From: Leptolyngbyaceae cyanobacterium C42_A2020_001
Lineage (GTDB): Bacteria > Cyanobacteriota > Cyanobacteriia > Leptolyngbyales > Leptolyngbyaceae
Reading direction: 5' to 3'
NCBI GenBank assembly: GCA_015272515.1
Contig: JACYLN010000015.1
Span: 44,871-108,870, forward strand
Length of the DNA: 64,000 nucleotides
Positions 56,080 to 64,000 of the stretch are shown here, piece after piece (the stretch's first letter is position 1; every line of letters begins with the position of its first letter). A program made the translations under genes and the position numbers. The notes beneath the pieces are model-generated. The model had not been told where the DNA came from, did not search any database, and saw only the letters and a program-made list of their open reading frames with translations.

Positions 56080-56634
56080 ATGTCCCTTACTGCGAAGGAT
56101 CTGGAAAAACTCCAAACCAAATTGCCTGATTACCCAATGGAACTGGTAGGAGGCAAGATTATTGTCATGAGTCCGTCTGGTTTGGAATCTGATGAGGTTG
56201 CCGTAGAAATTGGGCGGCAGTTGGGGAATTGGGTTCGTCCACGCAGATTGGGGAGAGTTGCCGGATCAAGCGCAGGATTTGTTTTGCCAAACATTGCTCA
56301 GGATGTTCGCGCTCCAGATTGTTCTTTTATTCGAGCAGAACGGCTCAAACGAACTACTCAAAAATTTGCTCAACTGGTGCCTGACCTCATCTTTGAAGTG
56401 GCTTCGGCTTCCGATTCTCTCGACGCGTTGCGGCAAAAAATCCAGGAATTTTTGAGTTTGGGCACCGTGGTTGGAGTGCTCGTTGATCCTCGAATCCAAA
56501 CAGTGGAAGTCATGCGGGCTAAGCAAAAACCAGTTGTTTTGGGCGAAGGAGACATCTTCACTGTTCCCGAACTTTTACCCGGATGGGAACTGGAAATTTC
56601 TAGTATTTGGGCACCTGTATTTGAGGACGATTGA
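56080..56634 (+). CDS. Uma2-family endonuclease-like protein (DUF820)
   Basis: 184 residues. PD-(D/E)xK-like Uma2 fold: YPMELVGGKIIVMSPSG, RAPDCSFI (metal Asp), LIFEVASASDS (Glu) and DPRIQTVEVM. It has no coiled-coil tail, unlike the copy at 39817. Function unknown; often present in many copies in cyanobacteria. Confidence 0.87.
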   Translation: MSLTAKDLEKLQTKLPDYPMELVGGKIIVMSPSGLESDEVAVEIGRQLGNWVRPRRLGRVAGSSAGFVLPNIAQDVRAPDCSFIRAERLKRTTQKFAQLVPDLIFEVASASDSLDALRQKIQEFLSLGTVVGVLVDPRIQTVEVMRAKQKPVVLGEGDIFTVPELLPGWELEISSIWAPVFEDD

Positions 56635-56718
56635 AGCTGAGGTGTCCATCTCCAAAGCACTGCGCTATCCTGAGCTATATTCGAGTAACGTAGACACGAC
56701 TCACTCCGGAGAAAGAAA

Positions 56719-57222
56719 ATGACCTGGCGCGGCTCTAGCTCCCCTTCTGACCGAATTTTTGCGTGTTTGGCATACCTATTGCCCTTGCTGGATGTTATCG
56801 GACTCGTTGGAGTAGCATTGTTCGCTTCTGGCTCCTTTCTAGCTCCCTTGCTGGCATTTATTGTCATGCCCCTTAGTCCTCTGCTGGGAATTTACTACGG
56901 CTTTGGCGGATTCATGCCACTAATTATTTTCTTTGCGTTGTACTTGTTGGTAGTACGGAACGATCGCGTACCGCATTTCATTCGGTTTAACGTCATGCAA
57001 TCGATCTTGATTGGGATTCTGCTGAGTTTGTTCTCAATTATTTGGCGGTACGTTTTATCATCCGTTTTTCTACCAACCAGTATTGTGGCTCAAACCCTCT
57101 TTAATACTGTGTTTTTGGCAACGCTGGGAGTGTCTATCTATTGCATCTTCCAGTCTGCTCTTGGACGGTACGCAGAAATTCCAACCATTTCTGAAGCAGC
57201 TTACACCCAGGTGCGCTACTAA
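56719..57222 (+). CDS. Tic20-family membrane protein
   Basis: 167 residues, four helices: RIFACLAYLLPLLDVIGLVG, LIIFFALYLLVV, VMQSILIGILLSLFSIIW and LFNTVFLATLGVSIYCIFQS. The loop RNDRVPHFIRFNVMQ is the Tic20 signature. Ancestor of the plastid Tic20 protein-import channel; the bacterial role is unsettled. Has an ATG with AGAAAG upstream. Confidence 0.92.
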   Translation: MTWRGSSSPSDRIFACLAYLLPLLDVIGLVGVALFASGSFLAPLLAFIVMPLSPLLGIYYGFGGFMPLIIFFALYLLVVRNDRVPHFIRFNVMQSILIGILLSLFSIIWRYVLSSVFLPTSIVAQTLFNTVFLATLGVSIYCIFQSALGRYAEIPTISEAAYTQVRY

Positions 57223-57248
57223 TAGCAAGGCTTCGAGTCCTTTCATTT

Positions 57249-58040
57249 CTAGGCTTTTTCTTGGTTGTTGCGCGTAACAACGGTGTTATCGAGATGACCG
57301 ATGCCTTCGATCGCCACGCGCACGCGATCGCCCAGTTTCAACGGTCCCACTCCTTCAGGCGTACCCGTTAACACCACATCACCTGGTAAAAGCGTCATCA
57401 CCTGGCTGATGTAAGCCACCAATACTTCCGGCGTGAATACCATATCGCTGATGGAAGCCGACTGTACTGGCTCTGGAGCATCGTTCAAAAACGTTTGGAT
57501 TTGAGCACCTGGGCTTAGTTCTCGCACAATCCACGGACCCAATGGGCAAAATGTGTCAAACCCTTTTGCTCGTGTCCATTGTCCATCGCGCTTTTGTAAA
57601 TCTCGCGCCGTCACATCATTGGCAATGGTGTAGCCCCAAATTTTAGTTTGCGCTTGTTCGGGGGTGCAGTCCACGCAGCGATCGCCAATCACCAGCGCCA
57701 GTTCGCCTTCGTAGTCTACCCGTTGAGACTGGGGCGGATACTGAATCATCGCATCGGCTGGAATCACCGTCGTTGAAGGCTTAAGAAACAACACCGGCTC
57801 CGATGGCACAGGCGTACCCATTTCTGCCGCATGATTGGCATAGTTTTTGCCAACCGCCACAATCTTGGAGGGAGCGCAAGGAGACAGCAGTTGATAATCT
57901 CCCGGTGCTAACTCCGCCTCTGTTGCCTGACCTTTTAACCACGGAGGCGCGTCTAAAATGGTCACTTGTCGATCCACCTGAAGGAGACCGTAGTAAACCT
58001 GCCCGTCCTTTGCTTGAACTCGGACATAGCGCTGTGCCAT
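57249..58040 (-). CDS. Fumarylacetoacetate hydrolase (FAH)-family protein
   Basis: 263 residues. Core IVAVGKNYANHAAEMG, EGELALVIGDRC-like (VDYEGELALVIG with metal Glu), DVTARDLQKRDGQWTRAKGFDTFCPLGPW and VLTGTPEGVG. FAH-fold enzymes hydrolyse or decarboxylate acylpyruvates or beta-diketones; a cyanobacterial member may act as oxaloacetate decarboxylase or acylpyruvase. Divergent from the rpsF side. Confidence 0.9.
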   Translation of the reverse strand: MAQRYVRVQAKDGQVYYGLLQVDRQVTILDAPPWLKGQATEAELAPGDYQLLSPCAPSKIVAVGKNYANHAAEMGTPVPSEPVLFLKPSTTVIPADAMIQYPPQSQRVDYEGELALVIGDRCVDCTPEQAQTKIWGYTIANDVTARDLQKRDGQWTRAKGFDTFCPLGPWIVRELSPGAQIQTFLNDAPEPVQSASISDMVFTPEVLVAYISQVMTLLPGDVVLTGTPEGVGPLKLGDRVRVAIEGIGHLDNTVVTRNNQEKA

Positions 58041-58210
58041 AGTCTGCTGAATATTGTAATTTCCTAATAGAGATTATCTATCGAGTTGCTCGACCTTTGT
58101 CTACGCCTCTAAAGACGGGAAAAGCGATCGCTCAAATTAGCCAAAAACTAGTGTAAAATCGTAATTCCTTGCTTTTTCACAAGTTGCGTGAATCAGCGGA
58201 ATTAAGCGGA

Positions 58211-58240
58211 AAGAGGTGCACCCTCGGCGACACCTTTTTT
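58211..58240 (+). promoter_or_regulatory. Leader hairpin with T-run upstream of rpsF
   Basis: AAGAGGTG (58211-58218) pairs with CACCTTTT (58231-58238, one G-U) around a 12-base loop rich in C and G, followed by T residues. Only rpsF can be transcribed through it on this strand, so it is a candidate leader attenuator. rpsF leaders in many bacteria bind the S6:S18 complex; I cannot show that this is that motif. Confidence 0.55.
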
Positions 58241-58303
58241 GCTGATGCTCCATGATTCAGCGCGTTTTGGGGAAAAGCCTTTCAGTCCATAAGGAGAACT
58301 GGC

Positions 58304-58624
58304 ATGAGTAATCTTTACGAAACAATGTACATTCTGCGTCCTGACCTAAGCGAAGAGGACCAGATTATTGAGAAATACCAAACTTTGCTGCGTGACGGTG
58401 GAGCGGAGATTTTGGAAACGCAGCATCGGGGTAAGCGCCGCCTTGCCTATGAAATCAATAAGCATCGTGAAGGCATTTACGTGCAAATGAATTATCGCGC
58501 TGAGGGCAGTAGCGTTGCGGTTCTAGAACGGGCAATGCGCTTAAGCGACGAAGTGATTCGTTACCTCACGATTCGGCAAGAACCACCAAAAGCAGAGAAG
58601 CCTACCGAAGAAGAAGAAGAGTAG
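58304..58624 (+). CDS. rpsF: 30S ribosomal protein S6
   Basis: 106 residues: [17 protein letters not shown], then [22 protein letters not shown] and IRYLTIRQE. Binds S18 and the central domain of 16S rRNA. Perfect AAGGAG lies 8 bases before the ATG. A C-terminal acidic tail (TEEEEE) is present. Not followed by ssb or rpsR here. Confidence 0.97.
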   Translation: MSNLYETMYILRPDLSEEDQIIEKYQTLLRDGGAEILETQHRGKRRLAYEINKHREGIYVQMNYRAEGSSVAVLERAMRLSDEVIRYLTIRQEPPKAEKPTEEEEE

Positions 58625-58724
58625 CGCTGAATAATCTCTGTCTACGTCCAAAGCCGTAGGTTTGCCTTAGAGCAACCTCCAGTCTTCGAGTTGGACGTGG
58701 TTTAATTCAATCTACTTCGTTCAG

Positions 58725-58770
58725 AACAAAGCCTCCATTTGTGTTCGCTATGCGATCGCGGAGGCTTGTT
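58725..58770 (+). terminator. Terminator-like hairpin after rpsF
   Basis: AACAA-A-GCCTCC (58725-58736) pairs with GGAGGC-TTGTT (58760-58770), 11 bp with one bulge and a 23-base loop that contains HIP1. An outer ACGTCCAA/TTGGACGT pair (near 58650 and 58690) precedes it. The gap 58625-58963 shows no gene. Confidence 0.55.
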
Positions 58771-58963
58771 CATTTCACAAAGATTTGTAACTGTGAATTG
58801 AAAAGTTGAGATTAATCCGGTATCAATTTCGTTCTCAGGTGGTACATTGGCTGCAATCAAATGTTGATGAGCGTGCGATCGCGCCTTTAGCAGGTATTAT
58901 CGAGTATCTCCAACATTGAGAAGCCAACTTAGCCCTAGTCACGATAAACGGAGTTGCAACACT

Positions 58964-59512
58964 GTGACCGAATCTAGCCACAATCTTTTAGATGCTCAAG
59001 CCGAAGTTGCTCGCCTGCGCGAAGAGCTACAAATGCGCGACAGCCTGGTACAGCAGCTTTCCCAGGAACTGTTTCGCCTGGTGAAGGGGAACTCAAACTT
59101 CATGCCCAGCCCAGAAGTGTCTGAACGACACCTGGCAGAAGTGCGGGCACTCCGTGAACAGCTTAAGAGTGTTGAGCAGCAAGTTACTTTTTATCAAGAG
59201 CAAATTACCGATCGCGATGCTGAAATTTACCAGCTTCGCCAATCGGTTCAGGAATTAACCGATCGCTCCCGAATGCTGGAACAGGTTGTGCAGGAACTAC
59301 CGAAGGTTTATCGCCAGAAATTTGCTGAGCGGCTAGCTCCGATTAAGGAAAAAGTGACCCAAATTCAACGCGAAAACCGCCAACTGCACGCAGAGCTTCA
59401 AAGTGTAAGCTATCGTCTGGCAGTACGCACCCGCCGCCAAACTCACCTCGATCTGCCCAGCTTTCCTCGCTCTGGCTCTGATGTAGCGCTGCCTAGTTTC
59501 GGTAATGCCTGA
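58964..59512 (+). CDS. Coiled-coil protein conserved in cyanobacteria
   Basis: 182 residues. Starts with GTG at 58964, with CGGAG 10 bases upstream. Nearly all of it (about 10-145) is heptad-rich coiled coil (AEVARLREELQMRDSLVQQL, LREQLKSVEQQVTFYQEQI, LRQSVQELTDRSRMLEQVV), with a basic, Pro/Ser-rich tail. Function unknown; a septum or cell-envelope scaffold is possible. The next gene overlaps its end by 8 bases. Confidence 0.78.
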   Translation: MTESSHNLLDAQAEVARLREELQMRDSLVQQLSQELFRLVKGNSNFMPSPEVSERHLAEVRALREQLKSVEQQVTFYQEQITDRDAEIYQLRQSVQELTDRSRMLEQVVQELPKVYRQKFAERLAPIKEKVTQIQRENRQLHAELQSVSYRLAVRTRRQTHLDLPSFPRSGSDVALPSFGNA

Positions 59513-60194
59513 CGTTCTCATCATCACCGATCCCGTACCATCCCCTTCTCAGCCGTCAGCCATGTCTGCGATCGCGGCTGAGATGAAACGGGCAGTTTTG
59601 GCATTGGGTAGCAGTTCAACAGCAAAGGAGCGCCCAATTCAGGTTGAGGTTCGTTCCATCTCAGAACTGAGCGACTTAAAGGAATCGAATCTTCTCAATC
59701 AGCCAATACTATGCCCTTTGACGTTTAAGTTACCGCTGTGGATTCCCTTTACAGCCCGTGAGGTTTTTGCCGCCTGTGAACATGTAGAGGAGTTGCAGCA
59801 ACAGGTTTCAGGCTGGGGGGTTGCCATTGGTTCAGGCGTGTACTGGTTGCCGATTGTGTTGACGGCGAAGGGACCGCTTTATGCGGAGGCGATCTCGCTA
59901 TCAGACCGCTCCAGTTCTGCTTATCATCAGCCCTTTCATCTTACGGATGCCCAGAGACAGCCACTGTACGCGCTCGGCAATCGCCTCTTGCGATCGCTCA
60001 ACGCCTCGTCGGGGGTGTACTTAGTGCAGTTTGGTTGGGACGGGAATCAGGTTCAGTTTGATCGACTGATCCCATTTCCTGACCGGCCAGCCATAGCGAG
60101 TGTTGGAGTGCAAACGCCGGATTTATTTACGTGTCATTGGCAATGTCTAACTCATCAACCCATTCGTGACTTGAGTGTTTTGTCAGCCAGGTAG
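59505..60194 (+). CDS. Hypothetical protein conserved in cyanobacteria
   Basis: 229 residues, alpha/beta. Visible segments: VRSISELSD, PLTFKLPLWIPFTAREVFAACEHVEEL, a GSGVYWLPIVLTAKGPLYAEA core and VYLVQFGWDGNQVQFDRLIPFPDRP. No motif I can assign to a family. Translationally coupled to the coiled-coil gene by an 8-base overlap, so the two products may act together. Confidence 0.7.
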   Translation: MPDVLIITDPVPSPSQPSAMSAIAAEMKRAVLALGSSSTAKERPIQVEVRSISELSDLKESNLLNQPILCPLTFKLPLWIPFTAREVFAACEHVEELQQQVSGWGVAIGSGVYWLPIVLTAKGPLYAEAISLSDRSSSAYHQPFHLTDAQRQPLYALGNRLLRSLNASSGVYLVQFGWDGNQVQFDRLIPFPDRPAIASVGVQTPDLFTCHWQCLTHQPIRDLSVLSAR

Positions 60195-60238
60195 AGACAG
60201 TTGTAATCGTTGAATCGTCACTTGAGAAGACGAAAAAC

Positions 60239-60613
60239 TCAAGCGGCGTTTACAAGGGGGATAGGATTGGTGAGGCGATCGGGCATTGTAGAGAAGCGAT
60301 GCTCCAGTTCTGCTGTCTCGATTATTTCAAATACCTGATCCAACCGCGTAATTTCAAACACCAATCTGACTGCTGGACGAGGGTTATGAAGCGTCAGACG
60401 GCAGCGGTTTTCGAGAGCATCGTTTAGTCCGTGAATCAGAGCAGTCAGACCTGCACTGTCGATAAATTCAACATCAGTCATGTCAACAATGCACAAATCT
60501 CGGCGATCGCCGATGACCTCCGTAAGTTTTTGTCTAAGTCCCATACCACCCTCTAGATCCAGGCGACCTTTGGGTTGAATTAGAACCGAATTACCTTTGC
60601 AGTAGCTAATCAT
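60239..60613 (-). CDS. STAS-domain anti-sigma-factor-antagonist-like protein
   Basis: 124 residues. STAS fold with VLIQPKGRLDLEGG, VDMTDVEFIDSAGLTALIHGL (conserved phosphorylatable Ser in DSAG) and CRLTLHNPRPAVRLVFEIT. It would bind an anti-sigma/anti-antagonist kinase. No partner kinase is adjacent. ATG at 60613 follows GTTCAGATCCT. Confidence 0.88.
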   Translation of the reverse strand: MISYCKGNSVLIQPKGRLDLEGGMGLRQKLTEVIGDRRDLCIVDMTDVEFIDSAGLTALIHGLNDALENRCRLTLHNPRPAVRLVFEITRLDQVFEIIETAELEHRFSTMPDRLTNPIPLVNAA

Positions 60614-60701
60614 AGGATCTGAACAGTTAAAGGGCTAAGCTTGAATACTTGGCTCAAGAATTAGATTTGGCGTTTAAGCTCAACAAACCGAATTTCAGCC
60701 T

Positions 60702-60977
60702 TTGGAGAACCAATCAACCGGGCTTTCAAAAGAAACACGATTGCCGATCAACAGATTTAGCCAGAACACACTCTATGAAGCAGAGAAGCGATTGCTAGAA
60801 TCAACTTATGTTAAGCGTTCTTCAAGCAAAGGCTTGTTACAATCAACGGCTGTGGATAGAACAATCGTAAATTCCGTAAAACTACGATTGATTCCAAAAT
60901 ATAAAGACACCTTCAAGGGCACTACTGTTTCCTCGGTAACTTTACGAAATCTTTATTCTGATTGGGATGCTCTCTGA
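60702..60977 (+). CDS. Small hypothetical protein (doubtful)
   Basis: 91 codons from a TTG at 60702. Polar, with ESTYVKRSSSKGLLQ and a C-terminal VKLRLIPKYKDTFKG... LRNLYSDWDAL. No RBS or family recognised. The region 60614-61116 otherwise shows nothing, so it is listed as possible coding only. Confidence 0.3.
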   Translation: MENQSTGLSKETRLPINRFSQNTLYEAEKRLLESTYVKRSSSKGLLQSTAVDRTIVNSVKLRLIPKYKDTFKGTTVSSVTLRNLYSDWDAL

Positions 60978-61116
60978 GGGTTTAATAAAGTTTTTTAGCA
61001 GTTAAAGAAATGTGTCTTGTAAAACAGCTTTCTTCACTAGAAACCTGCTCATTGACAGATTTCACGGGCACGCGCCAAGATCGGATAGACAGTGACGTTT
61101 TGTAAAGGCTACACGA

Positions 61117-61773
61117 ATGCCATTGGAATTCATCTCTCTGGAGTCAATTCAGGAATTTGCCCAGCATTATGGCTATTGGGCTGTTTTTCTAGGCATTCTG
61201 CTAGAAAATATTGGAATTCCAATTCCTGGAGAAACGGTGACGTTAGCCGGAGGTTTTTTAGCCGGAAGCGATCAACTCAACTATTGGATTGTGCTGGCAG
61301 ACGCGGTGCTAGGGGCAGCGATCGGCGGCAATATTGGGTATTGGGTCGGTCGATACGGTGGCTGGACTCTACTGTTGAACGTAGGTCGGCTGTTTCGGGT
61401 ATCAGAAGCTCAGATCACTGCGCTTCGCAATCAGTTTAGTGAAAATGCTACTAAAGCCGTTTTCCTGGGGCGTTTCGTGGCGCTGCTGCGAATTTTTGCC
61501 AGTCCGCTAGCTGGGATCGCCCAGATGCCTTATCCCAAGTTTCTGTTCTACAACACATTGGGAGCAGCGGTGTGGGCAACGGTCATGGTATCCCTTTCCT
61601 ACTTTGCAGGGCAGTTTATTCCGCTCGAAAAATTGGTCGCCTGGGCAAGCCAGTTTGCGCTGTTGACATTAATAATCGTTGCAGCCTGGTTGATCGTTCC
61701 GCTCTGGCTAGAATCACGCAAGGCTAAGCAAGACGCGATCGCCCATGCAGAAGAGGCAGCAGCCGAAAAGTAA
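61117..61773 (+). CDS. DedA/SNARE-associated-family membrane protein
   Basis: 218 residues. About five to six membrane segments; the family's re-entrant motif regions are visible: LLENIGIPIPGETVTLAGGFLAG and FLGRFVALLRIFASPLAGIAQMPYPKFLFYNTLGAAVW (F-x-G-R-F/...R/G-x-x-A-G). DedA proteins flip phospholipids or undecaprenyl phosphate and aid proton homeostasis. ATG at 61117. Confidence 0.93.
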   Translation: MPLEFISLESIQEFAQHYGYWAVFLGILLENIGIPIPGETVTLAGGFLAGSDQLNYWIVLADAVLGAAIGGNIGYWVGRYGGWTLLLNVGRLFRVSEAQITALRNQFSENATKAVFLGRFVALLRIFASPLAGIAQMPYPKFLFYNTLGAAVWATVMVSLSYFAGQFIPLEKLVAWASQFALLTLIIVAAWLIVPLWLESRKAKQDAIAHAEEAAAEK

Positions 61774-61792
61774 TCATTGCCATCCCGATCAT

Positions 61793-63166
61793 TTATTGTT
61801 CCAAAAAGGTGCGAACTTGCCCATCTGGTTCTAATACCAGCCGAATCTTAGCGCTTTGCCGCCCTTTTAACGGTGAAACAAACGCATCGCCGATCAAGGG
61901 CATACTGGTGCGATCAATGTAATCTCCCGATGCCTGACGCAGTGGTGTGATCCCCTGAATACTGCCATCCGCACCAATTTGGAGAGAGTATTCCAAAATT
62001 TGGTTTAATTCTTCCGGCGGTTTCCAGCGCTGTTGAAAATAGCTTCTTACCTCTGCCACTTGTGGAATGGTGTCAAATGCGGTGCTGTTAGCCGTATTGG
62101 GAGCTGCTCCCGCTTCAGCCGCAGATCTTTGCCGAGCCGCGATCGCCTGATTTGGTGTTTCCTTAGCAGTATCAGCAGCAGCACTATTAGTCGCGGCACT
62201 AGGAGCAGGTTTTTTGGCGATACGCGTTGTTGAGGGCGCATTCTCCCCAGTAATCACTGTTGGATTGCCTGGAACAACAGGCACAGGATAGGTGGCGATC
62301 GCGCCTGGCGAAACAGTACCAGCGGCTGGGCTGGGCTGCATTTTGGGGGTGACCACGGTTGGCGTACCCGGTTGCGGCGTTGGCGCAGCGCTAACAGGTG
62401 GTGGCGGCAATTTTTGATTGGAGATCACTGGCGGAGTTGCCTTTTCCACTACGGCAGGTGGCAATTGGGTAGCAATTTTCTGATCGCTGCTGCTGGCTCC
62501 CTGGCTAGTAGTGGGAGCGATCGATGCGACATTTCCACCAGAGCCTTCCAGGAAGCGAATTGCCGAAGCTGAAAGCCCCACCGCAATTAGCACAACGGCT
62601 GCAATTTGTGCCCAGTTTGGCAGCGGCGTTATCCAACCTTTTCGCCCCAAGTCAGGGAGTTCTAGCAAATCTGTGGAGTACTCATCCAACGCGTTTGCCA
62701 AGTCAAATAGCTGCAACGTACTGAGTTGGGTGACAGCGCCCGATTCGTCTGTTGCCAAATTGCCCCAATGCAGTTCGTGATTCAGCAATCCCTTTGGTTG
62801 CAGCCTCACCCCTGCCAAATTTTGGGCACTTTCAGAAAATATCTGATAGGGATCAGCCGCAAAGAGGGTCGCAACTGCCGCGTCTGGGTGTGCCTGGGCT
62901 AAGTTTAGATGCTCGTGAGAAAGTTCTAAAAACTGCTGCACATACGTAGAAACCGCTTCGCAAAGGGCGGCAAGTTGGGTGCGATCGCCCTTCACCACAA
63001 TCCATTGGTCTCTATCCAGTTTGGGATCGTCCAGGCTGAGCTGGAAACGCAAATCCTTAACCACAGGTTGAGCAGCCCATCTGGACAACGCTGAGTCTTT
63101 GGCAACGACTTCTAGCGTGCAGGTTGGGGGAGTGTATCGTCGTAGAACGGAGTGCGATCGCGACAT
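61793..63166 (-). CDS. DUF4335-domain protein
   Basis: 457 residues. The N-terminal DUF4335 region (1-175: RRYTPPTCTLEVVAK, LRFQLSLDDPKLDRDQWIVVKGDR, LFDLANALDEYSTDLLELP) is followed by one membrane helix (about 197-213), a Pro/Thr/Ala-rich linker (about 225-360) and a C-terminal domain (VRSYFQQRWKPPEELNQ, TonB-like). Only seen in cyanobacteria. It often neighbours a DUF3038 gene, as here. Function unknown. Confidence 0.85.
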   Translation of the reverse strand: MSRSHSVLRRYTPPTCTLEVVAKDSALSRWAAQPVVKDLRFQLSLDDPKLDRDQWIVVKGDRTQLAALCEAVSTYVQQFLELSHEHLNLAQAHPDAAVATLFAADPYQIFSESAQNLAGVRLQPKGLLNHELHWGNLATDESGAVTQLSTLQLFDLANALDEYSTDLLELPDLGRKGWITPLPNWAQIAAVVLIAVGLSASAIRFLEGSGGNVASIAPTTSQGASSSDQKIATQLPPAVVEKATPPVISNQKLPPPPVSAAPTPQPGTPTVVTPKMQPSPAAGTVSPGAIATYPVPVVPGNPTVITGENAPSTTRIAKKPAPSAATNSAAADTAKETPNQAIAARQRSAAEAGAAPNTANSTAFDTIPQVAEVRSYFQQRWKPPEELNQILEYSLQIGADGSIQGITPLRQASGDYIDRTSMPLIGDAFVSPLKGRQSAKIRLVLEPDGQVRTFLEQ

Positions 63167-63245
63167 GAGCAGAATCGTAAGGAATGAAAGTAGGCGTAAT
63201 TTAACAAAACCCTATCCAGCTACCCGGAGTTTTCTCTAGGAAAAG

Positions 63246-63854
63246 CTACAAGTCTGAGCGTGGAAGCGGTTTAATCTGAGTCCGATCTAGAAGTGCTAGC
63301 CACAAGCGCCGGGGACCATTGGGAGCACTGTAAAACAACAGATCGATCAACAGCTTGAGGGCTAGATTGGTCAGCGTATCAGGTGAAACAGCGTCCCCAT
63401 CTTCCATACGTTCTTGATAAGTGTTGTGGAACCGATCCAGATAATCCCCCAATAATGAAACCTGATGCGGTTCGCGGTGTTGCTCCGTCACTTGTTCCAG
63501 TAACGTCACAGCTCGGCGAATTAGCTCTTGATGATCCTTTGCCAGGTGACAGCAAATTAGCACCAGTGCTCGTGCCTCCTCCACATCCAACTTCTTGCGT
63601 CCACCCTGCCCTTTGCGAAGTGGGCTAGACTGCCGCAGCCGCCACAACGCCACCCGATCTGCCACCATCGACTCTAGATTTAAATCGGCTGCTGCTTTCA
63701 GCATCGCCTCAGAACCGATGTCTGCCAATGCTTCCAATGACAACAAAACTAGGTCTAGCTGAGCTTTGATGTTATCGAGCTGACTGGGATCAGGTTGAGC
63801 CGCCAACGGCAGGGTTGCAAATACGGGAACAGTAGGTTTGGTCGTAGGTGGCAT
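63246..63854 (-). CDS. DUF3038-domain protein
   Basis: 202 residues, mainly helical: LDNIKAQLDLVLLSLEALADIGSEAM, ADRVALWRLRQSSPLRKGQGGRKKLDVEEARALVLI and LTNLALKLLIDLLFYSAPNGPRRLW. A DUF3038-family protein specific to cyanobacteria. Reads into the DUF4335 gene in the same direction, 79 bases upstream of it. Function unknown. Confidence 0.87.
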   Translation of the reverse strand: MPPTTKPTVPVFATLPLAAQPDPSQLDNIKAQLDLVLLSLEALADIGSEAMLKAAADLNLESMVADRVALWRLRQSSPLRKGQGGRKKLDVEEARALVLICCHLAKDHQELIRRAVTLLEQVTEQHREPHQVSLLGDYLDRFHNTYQERMEDGDAVSPDTLTNLALKLLIDLLFYSAPNGPRRLWLALLDRTQIKPLPRSDL

Positions 63855-64000
63855 AGCTTCAGGATAGGCGATAGAGACAGGGTTGAACTGGCGGTTACCC
63901 GTCTTGAAACAAGACTCTCAAAAAATTCGTCCTGTTCCTATTCTTCAGATGGAGCTGTGAACTCCGGTGGAAATCCACCTTAAGATTACGCTGATGGTTT

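Noticed and set aside
1..64000. tRNA, rRNA or CRISPR elements
   Set aside because: No T-loop (GGTTCGA-type) with matching acceptor arms, no rRNA-like block and no regularly spaced direct repeats were seen.

Overview
The window is cyanobacterial chromosome. The octamer GCGATCGC (HIP1) recurs throughout, inside and between genes. Lineage-typical genes are present: nblA (phycobilisome degradation), cmpABCD (bicarbonate uptake), a DesB-type omega-3 acyl-lipid desaturase, a chorismate lyase of the plastoquinone pathway, Tic20, an adjacent rbp/rpsU pair, a universal stress protein, and the DUF4335/DUF3038 pair. No phage, transposase, CRISPR array, rRNA or tRNA was recognised. The gene set fits a non-symbiotic, probably filamentous cyanobacterium, but I cannot name the genus.

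Layout. 1-5.5 kb: the end of a urea/amide ABC transporter operon (urtD', urtE), a MetX-like hydrolase, then aliphatic amidase (amiE), a zinc-ribbon protein (fmdB) and formamidase (fmdA). 5.5-9.4 kb: an LRR protein and three signalling genes. 9.35-15.6 kb: a tight eight-gene minus-strand operon of the Nit1C type (MSMEG_0572/Sll0783 protein, Nit6803-type nitrilase, radical SAM, GNAT, AIR-synthase-like, glycosyltransferase, MSMEG_0570 protein) plus a CPBP membrane protein. 16-24 kb: housekeeping and stress genes (truB, an ABC-2 type exporter, usp, nblA) and a decayed PIN toxin. 24-35 kb: a GAF histidine kinase, an ABC1 kinase, an SLH/SLBB protein, fumC, upp, ilvN, rpsU, rbp. 35-40 kb: a second nitrogen-compound cluster (FAD oxidoreductase, helical protein, cytosine-deaminase-like amidohydrolase, acetamidase/formamidase homologue). 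41-55 kb: a sugar/compatible-solute ABC transporter (its ATPase lies about 10 kb from its other subunits), desB, cmpABCD, and a diiron-oxygenase/methyltransferase pair. 55-64 kb: chorismate lyase, Uma2, Tic20, FAH, rpsF, STAS, DedA and conserved cyanobacterial unknowns.

The main theme is scavenging of organic nitrogen. I found three textbook NtcA-activated promoters (GTA-N8-TAC, 22-23 bases, then TA-N3-T). Each has the right orientation and lies directly upstream of amiE, of fmdA and of the Nit1C operon. Urea/amide import, amide hydrolysis and nitrile/cyanide-type chemistry therefore look like one regulon switched on when ammonium is scarce; nblA, which dismantles phycobilisomes under the same stress, is 8 kb further on.

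The least explained parts are the Nit1C operon (whose natural substrate is unsettled, and which lacks its usual FAD oxidoreductase here), the second amidohydrolase/FAD cluster, and the heme-oxygenase-like diiron protein translationally coupled to a PrmC-like methyltransferase.
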